Origin: AA29 sp041481445
GTDB taxonomy: Bacteria; Acidobacteriota; Vicinamibacteria; Fen-336
Direction: 5' to 3'
DNA: 35,781 bases
NCBI GenBank assembly: GCA_041481445.1
Contig: JBGPBV010000065.1
Span: 1-35,781 of the forward strand
The notes beneath the pieces were generated by a model, which worked only from the letters and a program-made list of their open reading frames with translations, was not told the origin of the DNA and ran no database searches. Every line of letters starts with the position of its first letter. Position 1 is the first letter of the stretch. Below, piece by piece: positions 1 to 5,889 of the stretch. Position numbers and translations under genes: made by a program.

Positions 1-673
1 AAGAGGCCCAGACCACGACGAAGTCCCCGGCGGAGTTCATGCCGACCCGGGGTGGAACTCCCCCCGGCAGCGTGCCCGAGGTGTGGACCGGGAACTCGGG
101 GCCCTGGGGCGCGCCCGACGCATCGAAGCGCTGGGCGAAGACCTCGAACCCCGGCCCCATCTCGCCGGAACTCGCCCAGACGACGACGAAGTTGCCGGCG
201 GCGTCCATGGCGACGCCGGGCAGCGTCTGCTCGCCGGTGGTGTAGGTGTTGACCCGGAATTCCGGACCCGGCGTCCCCGCCGGGTCGTAGCGGCGTCCGG
301 CGATGCCGCTGTAGCTGCCGTCGCTCACGTACTGCCAGACCACCACCATCTGCCCGGCCGCGTTCGCGGCCACCGCCGGCAGGTAGTGGGAGCCGCTGGT
401 GTAGGTGTTGACGCGGAACCCGGACGCCTCGACGGGGACTCCCGAGGGCAGGTAGCGGCGGGCGAAGACGTCGTAGGCGCCGCTGTCCTGGCCCTCGCTC
501 TCCCACACGATCACGAAGCCGCCGTCCTTGCCGGCGGCGATCTCGGGCCGATCCTGCCGGCCCGTCGTGTAGGAGTTCACCCGGAACTCGGGGCCCGACA
601 CGACCTGCGCGGAGGCGCCACGGGCCAGGAGGGTGCCCAGTCCGACGGTCACGACGAACAGGCGTCTGGACAT
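1..673 (-). CDS. Secreted repeat protein, 3' end cut by the window
   Basis: The reading frame starts at an ATG at 673, behind a good Shine-Dalgarno (GAGGAGG, about 5 bases upstream), and runs off the left edge, so the C-terminus is missing. The first 22 residues (MSRRLFVVTVGLGTLLARGASA) form a Sec signal peptide with an Ala-x-Ala cleavage site. The visible mature part is made of about four tandem repeats of 53-56 residues. Each opens with a FRVNTYTTG-like motif and carries a GNFVVVWAS-like strand about 20 residues later; the fourth is more diverged. The DNA repeats echo this (near 239, 399 and 567). Such repeats are common in secreted acidobacterial proteins and probably form beta-rich extracellular modules. 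I know of no assigned function. It is divergent from the RiPP precursor promoter; co-regulation is only a possibility. Confidence 0.75.
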   Translation of the reverse strand, partial: MSRRLFVVTVGLGTLLARGASAQVVSGPEFRVNSYTTGRQDRPEIAAGKDGGFVIVWESEGQDSGAYDVFARRYLPSGVPVEASGFRVNTYTSGSHYLPAVAANAAGQMVVVWQYVSDGSYSGIAGRRYDPAGTPGPEFRVNTYTTGEQTLPGVAMDAAGNFVVVWASSGEMGPGFEVFAQRFDASGAPQGPEFPVHTSGTLPGGVPPRVGMNSAGDFVVVWAS

Positions 674-710
674 GGCAGCCTCCTCGCCGGCACAACCTCG
701 CCGGTTTGCC

Positions 711-740
711 TTGACCTGACCTTCGGAAGGCTCCTATAGT
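711..740 (+). promoter_or_regulatory. Sigma70-type promoter of the RiPP precursor
   Basis: TTGACC at 711-716 (5/6 to TTGACA) and TATAGT at 735-740 (5/6 to TATAAT) are separated by 18 bp. Transcription would start near 747 and give a roughly 30-base leader ending in the Shine-Dalgarno AGGAAAGGAG at 761-770. It is one of the closest matches to consensus in the window. Confidence 0.7.
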
Positions 741-777
741 CTCGCGGATTCCACCAAACCAGGAAAGGAGCGCCGAA

Positions 778-1146
778 ATGCCTGATGTGTCTACGGAGAA
801 ATTCCTGCACGCGTACGGCAGCCTTCTGGTCATGTCGTGGGGCAACCCGTCGCTCAAGAGCCGGCTGAAGGCCGATCCCGCGAAGGTGGTCAAGGAGTTC
901 GGGCTCGATCCCGAAGGTGCGAGGATCGTGCTCGAGCCCCCGGGACCGCCCGGTCCACAGGCCACGCCGGAGAGCGCGGTGAAGCTGTGGAACGACGGGA
1001 AGAAGGCGGGGACGATCCGGTTCATCTATCCGGAGGAGCCGCCACAGGAGCTGAAGACGGCAGATCTGTCGGACGCGGATCTCGAAGCCATCGCGGGGGG
1101 TTGGAGCGTCTGCTGCTGCTCGTCCACGCCTTGCTGCTGCTGCTGA
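778..1146 (+). CDS. RiPP precursor with nitrile-hydratase-like leader (NHLP) and Cys-rich core
   Basis: This 122-residue protein has the layout of NHLP-type precursors of ribosomally made, post-translationally modified peptides. Residues about 8-60 resemble the nitrile hydratase alpha-subunit-like leader: a helix, then NPSLKSRLKADPAKVVKEFG and a PEGARIVLE strand. Residues about 82-95 include the PEEPPQEL segment. Residues 97-108 (LSDADLEAIAGG) are the classic leader end with a double-Gly cleavage site. The core would be residues 109-122, WSVCCCSSTPCCCC. Eleven of its 14 residues are Cys, Ser or Thr, as expected for thiazole/oxazole peptides (TOMMs); lanthipeptide or proteusin processing is also possible. 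The ATG start has a strong Shine-Dalgarno 7 bases upstream. No modification enzyme is in the window, so the enzymes would act in trans or lie elsewhere. The ABC exporter about 260 bp downstream is the only plausible partner seen. Confidence 0.85.
   Translation: MPDVSTEKFLHAYGSLLVMSWGNPSLKSRLKADPAKVVKEFGLDPEGARIVLEPPGPPGPQATPESAVKLWNDGKKAGTIRFIYPEEPPQELKTADLSDADLEAIAGGWSVCCCSSTPCCCC
1102..1143 (+). other. Predicted core peptide region, encoded by TGC triplet tracts
   Basis: Codons for WSVCCCSSTPCCCC follow the Gly-Gly at residues 107-108. All seven Cys codons are TGC, giving (TGC)3, a Ser-Ser-Thr-Pro spacer, then (TGC)4 directly followed by TGA. Cleavage after Gly108 is inferred from the family, and the modification type is not known from the sequence. 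Confidence 0.7.
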
Positions 1147-1190
1147 TCCGCCCTTAACGGCCGGCCTTCGCGCCAACACCGTCTGGCGAT

Positions 1191-1204
1191 AGCGGACGTC
1201 CGCT
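1191..1204. repeat. 14-bp perfect palindrome downstream of the precursor
   Basis: AGCGGACGTCCGCT is a perfect inverted repeat in the 257-bp gap between the precursor and the ABC ATPase. It could bind a dimeric regulator or be chance in GC-rich DNA. No U-tract follows, so it is not a classical terminator. Confidence 0.3.
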
Positions 1205-1233
1205 CGTCGTGTGCCACCGCTGCGGGCGGCGAG

Positions 1234-1263
1234 ATTTTGAACCAGCGACCTTCGGGTTATGAG
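1234..1263 (-). pseudogene. Decayed 3' fragment of tRNA-Met (CAT)
   Basis: Read on the minus strand, this piece runs CTCATAACCC, then the variable-region AGGTC and a T-arm-like TGGTTCAAAAT. It matches the anticodon loop through T-loop of the intact tRNA-fMet at 17658-17734 with a few differences, then loses similarity. The bases on its 5' side do not form a D-arm or an anticodon stem. It is therefore a remnant, not a working tRNA. It breaks at the same anticodon-loop base as the copy at 3756-3800. Confidence 0.6.
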
Positions 1264-1403
1264 CGCATCCCCGGCCGTACACCTTCCCCGCATTCGAGAA
1301 TCGATGACGGGCGTGGCCATCCGGGGATACCGTTCAGACCGTCGCGCGACTCGAGCTCGAGCCGTTCCTGTGCCGGGAGAGGGGCGCACGATAGGATTCG
1401 AGG

Positions 1404-2324
1404 GTGCCGCACGATCCCGTCATCTCGGTCTCCCATCTCGGCAAGCGCTACGGCCGGACCGTGGCCGTGGACGACGTGTCGCTCGAGGTGCTCGAGGGAG
1501 AGATCTTCGGCCTGATCGGTCCGAACGGCGCGGGAAAGACGACGACGATGGAATGCGTGCAGGGCCACCGCGTTCCCGACCAGGGCACCATTTCCGTGCT
1601 CGGCCTCGATCCCCGCCGCGACAAAGGCGCGCTCCGCCAGCGGATCGGCGTGCAGCACCAGGAGGCGCAGCTTCAAAAGCGCATCAAGGTCTGGGAAGCG
1701 GTGGATCTCTGGGGGTCGCTCTACTCTCGCGTCGCCAACGCGGACGCGCTCCTGACACGGCTCGGACTCGACGGCAAGCGCAACGCCTGGTTCATGACGC
1801 TCTCCGGCGGCCAGAAGCAGCGGCTCTTCATCGCGCTCGCGCTGATTCACGAGCCCGAGGTCGTGTTCCTCGACGAGCTCACCACCGGCCTCGATCCGCA
1901 GGCCCGCCGCGCGATCTGGGGACTCGTGACCGGCATCAGGGACCGTGGCACGACGGTATTCCTCACGACACACTTGATGGAAGAGGCCGAGCGGCTTTGC
2001 GACCGCGTCGCCATCATCGAGCACGGGCGGCTCATCGAAGTGGGGACGCCCGACGCGCTGGTCCGGAAGCACTGCCCGGAACGGGCGGTCGTGTTCACGA
2101 GCGACGATGTCGATCTGGCCGAGCGAATGCAGCGGCTCGGCGCGATCGAGCGGGGCGAGGGCAGCGAGGCGACACACACGATTCGCGGCGAGGGCGATGA
2201 CTTCGTGACCGAGGTGATCAACCACATCGCCCGCGAGGGCATCCGCGTCCGCGATTTCCGCACCGTGATCCCGACCCTCGAGGACGTCTTCCTCAAGCTC
2301 ACCGGCCACGGGATCCGGGACTGA
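1404..2324 (+). CDS. ABC-2 type exporter ATP-binding protein (DrrA/CcmA type)
   Basis: A 306-residue ATPase subunit of a two-component ABC exporter. Visible motifs are Walker A GPNGAGKTT (39-47), signature LSGGQKQR (133-140), Walker B VVFLDE (153-158), the D-loop GLD just after it, and the H-loop His190 in TTH. The C-terminal 80 residues match the accessory domain usual in DrrA-like subunits. The start is GTG; a weak GAGG lies just upstream, and a possible -10 TAGGAT at 1392-1397 would leave almost no leader. It overlaps the permease gene by one base (TGATG), so the two are translationally coupled. The substrate is not shown by the sequence. Position downstream of the RiPP precursor makes peptide export or self-immunity plausible. 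A tRNA scar lies between precursor and ATPase, so the association may be fortuitous. Confidence 0.93.
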   Translation: MPHDPVISVSHLGKRYGRTVAVDDVSLEVLEGEIFGLIGPNGAGKTTTMECVQGHRVPDQGTISVLGLDPRRDKGALRQRIGVQHQEAQLQKRIKVWEAVDLWGSLYSRVANADALLTRLGLDGKRNAWFMTLSGGQKQRLFIALALIHEPEVVFLDELTTGLDPQARRAIWGLVTGIRDRGTTVFLTTHLMEEAERLCDRVAIIEHGRLIEVGTPDALVRKHCPERAVVFTSDDVDLAERMQRLGAIERGEGSEATHTIRGEGDDFVTEVINHIAREGIRVRDFRTVIPTLEDVFLKLTGHGIRD

Positions 2325-3082
2325 TGATGCGCCCCGGTTTCCTTCGCGGGTTCTGGAAGCTCAGCTGGGTGGAGACCAAGATCTTCGCTCGCGAGCCGAT
2401 GGGATTCATCGGGGCGCTCGTGGTTCCGGTCGTGATCTTCATCGTGCTCGGGCGCGCCTTCGGCGTCGCAAAGCCTCGTGCCGCTCCGCAGCTCGACATT
2501 CCTTTCAACCCGGCCATCTTTGCGGCCGTGATCATCGCAATCGGCGGCGTCCAGTCACTCGTGGCGATCATGGCGATCTATCGCGAGGGAGGCATCCTCA
2601 AGCGGCTCCGCGCCACGCCGCTCTCGCCGGTGACGATCCTCGGCGCGCACGTCGTGGTGAAGCTCGGCTTCACCGTGTGCAGCCTCGGGCTCCTCGTGCT
2701 CGCTGGCCGGCGGCTCTTTCCGGGCGTGATGCAGGTGAACGTGCTCAGCTTCACGATGGCCGTGCTGCTCAGCACCCTCGGTATCCTGTCGCTCGGCTTC
2801 CTGATCGCCAGTCTCGTCCCGACCGCGCGCTTCGCGCAACCGATCGGGGCGGTCGTCCTGTACCCCATGCTGGCCGTATCCGGCTTGTTCTTTCCGTTGA
2901 GCCGGCTGCCGACCGCGCTGCGGGCGGTCGCCTACCTGCTTCCGACGACACACGCCGTCGCGCTGCTTCAAGGCGTGTGGGACGGATCGGGCTGGGGCGC
3001 CCACTGGGTCAACGCGGCGGCGCTGCTCGGGCTCTTCCTGGCGTATTCCGCGCTCTCGACGAGGGTCTTTCGCTGGGAGTGA
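2324..3082 (+). CDS. ABC-2 type exporter permease
   Basis: A 252-residue membrane protein of ABC-2 (DrrB-like) type, the usual length for this family. It has about six hydrophobic segments, including GFIGALVVPVVIFIVLG, FAAVIIAIGGVQSLVAIMA, and a conserved pre-TM helix IYREGGILKRLRATPLSPVTIL, which is the ABC-2 coupling/EGTL-like signature region. The last segment (LLGLFLAYSALSTRVFRWE) ends with the common Arg-x-Phe-x-Trp tail. It starts within the stop codon of the ATPase gene, so the proteins should be made in step. There is no C39 peptidase domain on either subunit, so this transporter cannot itself cut a Gly-Gly leader. The gene converges on the 4-TM protein with a 42-bp gap and no clear terminator. 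Confidence 0.92.
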   Translation: MMRPGFLRGFWKLSWVETKIFAREPMGFIGALVVPVVIFIVLGRAFGVAKPRAAPQLDIPFNPAIFAAVIIAIGGVQSLVAIMAIYREGGILKRLRATPLSPVTILGAHVVVKLGFTVCSLGLLVLAGRRLFPGVMQVNVLSFTMAVLLSTLGILSLGFLIASLVPTARFAQPIGAVVLYPMLAVSGLFFPLSRLPTALRAVAYLLPTTHAVALLQGVWDGSGWGAHWVNAAALLGLFLAYSALSTRVFRWE

Positions 3083-3124
3083 AGCAAGTCGAAATGAACG
3101 ATCGGATTCGGGTCCGTGGAGTAG

Positions 3125-3586
3125 TCAGGCCGGCCGCGGGGCCACCTTCTTCGTCACGAGCATGACCAGAGAGCTCACCCCCCAACTGACGAGGGGCAGC
3201 ACAACGGCCGCGATGACGAGGTGCGCCACCACGTGGAGCCAGTTCTTGCCGTCCCCGCCGCCGCTGTACTCGGGCGCGGTATAGATACTGTCGCGGCCGG
3301 TGAAGATCGCCATTACGATGGCCAGGGCCACCAGGCCCTCCCCGAGCAGGCTCTGGAAGAGCGCGAGCGGGTAGAGCTGCTTGTAGCTGCCGAAGCCCCG
3401 GGTGTGCACCGCCACGCCGTAGTACAGCACGCCGACGAGCAGCACGACGGTGACGCTGACCCACTTCGCGGTGGCATTCGGGGTGCCCGCCAGCGACAGC
3501 ACCAGGCGCACCAACCACACGACGAAGATGACGGCCAGGACGACCTTCTGGAAGCCCAGGTACTCGCCTACGCTCTTGCCGAACAT
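3125..3586 (-). CDS. Small four-helix membrane protein of unknown function
   Basis: A 153-residue protein with four predicted membrane helices: about residues 14-34 (VVLAVIFVVWLVRLVLSLAG), 42-60 (WVSVTVVLLVGVLYYGVAV), 78-95 (LLGEGLVALAIVMAIFTG), and 117-144 (VVAHLVIAAVVLPLVSWGVSSLVMLV). The charged loop between helices 3 and 4 carries TAPEYSGGGDGKNW. I do not recognise the family. The ATG start at 3586 has a Shine-Dalgarno (AAGGAGG) about 5 bases upstream, and a promoter lies at 3637-3665. It is convergent with the exporter and sits between two tRNA scars, so it may be cargo of the same inserted segment. Confidence 0.75.
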   Translation of the reverse strand: MFGKSVGEYLGFQKVVLAVIFVVWLVRLVLSLAGTPNATAKWVSVTVVLLVGVLYYGVAVHTRGFGSYKQLYPLALFQSLLGEGLVALAIVMAIFTGRDSIYTAPEYSGGGDGKNWLHVVAHLVIAAVVLPLVSWGVSSLVMLVTKKVAPRPA

Positions 3587-3636
3587 TCCTCCTCCTTGGC
3601 CTCGCTGCCGGAGCCGACCGGCCCGAGGACAGGCGG

Positions 3637-3665
3637 ACCATAGCGGGTTCCCGAGCCACCGACAA
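3637..3665 (-). promoter_or_regulatory. Predicted promoter of the 4-TM membrane protein
   Basis: On the minus strand TTGTCG (3665-3660) and TATGGT (3642-3637) are 17 bp apart. They lie about 50 bp upstream of the ATG at 3586. The -10 matches 5/6 and the -35 matches 4/6 of consensus. Confidence 0.5.
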
Positions 3666-3692
3666 GGCCGATTTCGTCGCCGAATCGGCGAG

Positions 3693-3720
3693 ATGGAAAG
3701 GGCGACCTTTCGGCCGCCCT
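3693..3720 (-). terminator. Relic of the tRNA-fMet terminator
   Basis: On the minus strand, AGGGCGGCC, a GAAA tetraloop and GGTCGCCCT form a 9-bp stem with one G-U pair (699-707 with 712-720), followed by TTTCC. It corresponds to the intact terminator at 17593-17622 and sits at the same distance from the tRNA 3' end. The U-run is short, so efficiency is uncertain. Confidence 0.5.
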
Positions 3721-3800
3721 GGCTGCATCCCCGGGAATCCCAAGGGTTGTGAGGTTGGTAGCGGGGGGTGGATTTGAACCACCGACCTCTGGGTTATGAG
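3712..3800 (-). repeat. Left copy of an 89-bp direct repeat (att-like), including the tRNA-fMet 3' half
   Basis: This segment aligns without gaps to 17614-17702 with 4 mismatches in 89 bases. The part at 3756-3800 is the initiator tRNA from the first anticodon-loop base to the CCA end; the rest is the downstream sequence up to the terminator stem. Identity stops abruptly at 3800/3801, where the intact gene continues into its D-arm and anticodon stem but this copy does not. It is the pattern left by an element integrated at the tRNA anticodon loop. Confidence 0.8.
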
Positions 3801-3937
3801 TGCTACCCATTCAATCACGCCATCCTGCACCCACAGACGAAACCCAATAGACCGCGTGCCTTCCTAGCGGTGCCCTCTGCCCCATTTGGCCCGGCTTGGC
3901 TGGCGTTCGCGGACAGAACACGGACAGGCTGGCGCCA

Positions 3938-4110
3938 GGTTGGGTCGCCGGCATCAAGTGCCTCGTGGTGCGCGAGAAGGGCTCAGGCAAGTTCGTCCGC
4001 GTCGCGGAGGACAGCGAAGCTTGGCCAGGGCGAGGAGACGATGGAGGCTTGGCAGAAGGACCCCAACATCCAAGGCGTGGCGGACGCCGAGCGTCGGGCG
4101 GACGGATTGA
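3938..4110 (+). pseudogene. Possible frameshifted gene remnant beside the tRNA scar
   Basis: This 368-bp stretch between the tRNA scar and the next gene has no intact gene. It does hold a coding-like run with high third-position GC reading GWVAGIKCLVVREKGSGKF and a few more residues, to about 4020. A second coding-like run, in a different frame, reads TMEAWQKDPNIQGVADAERR from about 4038. Together they look like one short protein broken by a frameshift. I cannot name the family. The promoter for the next gene lies at the end of this stretch. Confidence 0.3.
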
Positions 4111-4135
4111 CTCCCCGGGGAGGCGGGCATTTAAT
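4107..4135 (+). promoter_or_regulatory. Sigma70-type promoter of the Tat-protein/amidase operon
   Basis: TTGACT (4107-4112, 5/6) and TTTAAT (4130-4135, 5/6) have an ideal 17-bp spacer. Transcription would start near 4142, leaving a leader of about 27 bases that contains the AAGGAG ribosome site at 4157-4162. Confidence 0.65.
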
Positions 4136-4168
4136 GGCCGCCGTTGGCCCGGCCGGAAGGAGACACCG

Positions 4169-4456
4169 ATGCAGGATCACCGCCCGACGATCAGCCGCCG
4201 CGACCTCGGCAGGATGCTGGTCGCGCTTCCCCTGGCCAGCGCGCTGGCCCCCGAGGAGACGGCGAAGGAGTCCCCTTCGCCACAGGCCGAGTTCATCGCC
4301 GCTCACGAGGAGGGGCTGAGCGCGCAGGAGCAGGACAGGCTCCGCAAGAGCGTCACCGAGGGCGAGAAGCCCTTGCGCGCGATCCGGGACTTCAAGCTGC
4401 CACCCGACGTGGCCCCCGCCGTGCGCTTCCGGCCGGTGAAGGCGCGCAGGGGATAG
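4169..4456 (+). CDS. Small protein with twin-arginine signal, coupled to amidase
   Basis: A 95-residue protein whose N-terminus reads MQDHRPTISRRDLGRMLVALPLASALAPEE. It has the S-R-R-x-L core of a Tat signal followed by a moderately hydrophobic stretch. The mature part is about 65 residues, charged, with a helix-forming SAQEQDRLRKSVTEGEKPLRAIRDF and no membrane helix or metal motif. The ATG was chosen because AAGGAG lies 6 bases upstream and a promoter just before that; an open frame extends further upstream but crosses the promoter. The amidase start is one base after the stop, so translation is probably coupled. Function is unknown; it could be an exported partner of the amidase. The amidase itself shows no export signal, which leaves this pairing unexplained. 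Confidence 0.75.
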   Translation: MQDHRPTISRRDLGRMLVALPLASALAPEETAKESPSPQAEFIAAHEEGLSAQEQDRLRKSVTEGEKPLRAIRDFKLPPDVAPAVRFRPVKARRG

Positions 4457-4457
4457 C

Positions 4458-5855
4458 GTGCTCGGGCCCGACGTCCTCTACCTCTCCGCGACCGAGCTCG
4501 GCCAGCGCATCCGTGCCCGGAAGATCTCGCCGGTCGAGCTGGCCGAGTCCTACCTCGATCGCATCGACGGGCTGGGCCCCAAGCTCGCCGCCTTCGTCGC
4601 GGTGACCCCGGACCGGGCACTGGCGCAGGCCCGACGAGCCGAGCAGGAGATCGCGGCCGGGCGGGTCCGGGGCCCGCTGCACGGCGTGCCGTGCGGGGTC
4701 AAGGACCTCCTCGCCATCAAGGGGCTCAAGACGACCTGGGGAGCGAAGCCCTTCGCGAGCCAGTCCTTCGACTACGACGCCACGGTGGTGCGCCGGCTCG
4801 ACGAGGCCGGGGCCGTGCTTCTCGGCACGCTGGCCATGATCGAGCTGGCCGGCGGGCTCGGCTACAGCGTCCCCTGGGCCTCGGCGACGGGAGCGGCCCG
4901 CAACCCCTGGGACACCGGCCGCTGGAGCTGCGGCTCGTCCTCCGGCTCGGGGGCCGCGGTCGCGGGGGGTCTGGTGGGCTTCGCGATCGGCTCCGACACC
5001 TGGGGCTCGATCATCTGCCCGTCGAGCTTCTGCGGCATCACCGGCCTGCGCCCCACCTTCGGGCGCGTGTCGCGCCACGGGGCGATGGCGCTGGCCTGGA
5101 CCATGGACAAGCTCGGCCCCATGGCGCGCTCCGCGCAGGACTGCGAGACCGTGCTCGCCGCGATCTCGGGCGCCGATCCCCTCGACGACTGGTCCGCCGA
5201 CGAGCCGGCGCCCGCGCCGCTGGGCTCGGCCGAGGTGAAGGGGCTGAAGCTCGCGGCCATCCGGCCGGACTTCTCGAAGTCGGCCGAGCCCGAGATCGGG
5301 ACCACCTTCGACGAGGCCATCCGCGCGCTCCGGGGAGCCGGGCTCGCGGTGGAGGAGGCCAAGCTCCCCGACCTGCCCTTCGAGCCCGTGGCCGGGCTCG
5401 TGATCCGCGCCGAGGCCGCCTCCGCCTTCGAGGATCTGACCCGGGACGGCCGCGTGCGGCAGATGGCGGACCCGGGAGCCACGACCTCCTACGCGAGCGC
5501 CAAGTCGATCACCGCCGCCGACTACGTGAAGGCCCTCCGCATCCGCACCCTCTGCCAGCAGCGGATGGCCGAATTCTTCTCGCGCTGGGACGCGATCGTG
5601 GCCCCGGCGGAGGCCATGACGGCCCCGCCCGCGGACAAGAGCCTGGAGGACGTCGAATGGTCCGACCCCGTCGGCGGCATGTCGACGCTGTGCGGCCTGC
5701 CCGCGGTCTCGGTGCCCTGTGGCTTCGCCCGGAACGGCCTGCCCGTGGGCCTCACCATCGTGGGCGGGGCCTTCGAGGAGTCCAAGGTGCTCGGCCTCGG
5801 CCGGCTCCACCAATCGCTCACGGACTGGCATCTCAAGCGTCCGCCACTCGCCTGA
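4458..5855 (+). CDS. Amidase signature family enzyme
   Basis: A 465-residue amidase-signature (AS) hydrolase that cleaves carboxamide bonds through a Ser-cisSer-Lys triad. The triad maps to Lys82 (CGVKDLLAIKG), cis-Ser160 (CGSSSGSGAA) and nucleophile Ser184 (GSDTWGSIICPSSFCG). The Ser160-Ser184 spacing of 24 is the same as in known members. The usual GGSS and DTGGS are varied here to CGSS and DTWGS. It is unlikely to be GatA, because no gatB or gatC is near and the motifs are atypical; the substrate is unknown. The start is GTG directly after the upstream stop, with no separate ribosome site, implying coupling. The neighbours (Tat protein, secreted S9 peptidase) suggest a role in breaking down peptides or amides. 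Confidence 0.92.
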   Translation: MLGPDVLYLSATELGQRIRARKISPVELAESYLDRIDGLGPKLAAFVAVTPDRALAQARRAEQEIAAGRVRGPLHGVPCGVKDLLAIKGLKTTWGAKPFASQSFDYDATVVRRLDEAGAVLLGTLAMIELAGGLGYSVPWASATGAARNPWDTGRWSCGSSSGSGAAVAGGLVGFAIGSDTWGSIICPSSFCGITGLRPTFGRVSRHGAMALAWTMDKLGPMARSAQDCETVLAAISGADPLDDWSADEPAPAPLGSAEVKGLKLAAIRPDFSKSAEPEIGTTFDEAIRALRGAGLAVEEAKLPDLPFEPVAGLVIRAEAASAFEDLTRDGRVRQMADPGATTSYASAKSITAADYVKALRIRTLCQQRMAEFFSRWDAIVAPAEAMTAPPADKSLEDVEWSDPVGGMSTLCGLPAVSVPCGFARNGLPVGLTIVGGAFEESKVLGLGRLHQSLTDWHLKRPPLA

Positions 5856-5889
5856 CCGGCGGCGAGCGCGCGGCCGGGCGGAGGTGGCG

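Noticed and set aside
1102..1146. TGC tract as a CRISPR or satellite repeat
   Set aside because: The repeats are in frame, end exactly at the stop codon and encode the Cys blocks of a recognised precursor type; there are no spacers.
1026..1217. A short minus-strand frame with a poly-Gln run
   Set aside because: The Gln run is the antisense of the TGC codons of the RiPP core; it has no ribosome site or family match.
3756..3800. A second functional tRNA-Met
   Set aside because: The 3' half is intact, but the bases upstream form no D-arm, no anticodon stem and no acceptor partner, so it cannot fold as a tRNA.
3768..4319. A possible protein beginning MDLNHRPLGYECYPF
   Set aside because: This is a translation of the complementary strand of the tRNA 3' half, a well-known annotation artefact. 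The minus-strand frame at 3009-3830 crosses the same tRNA remnant and is equally spurious.
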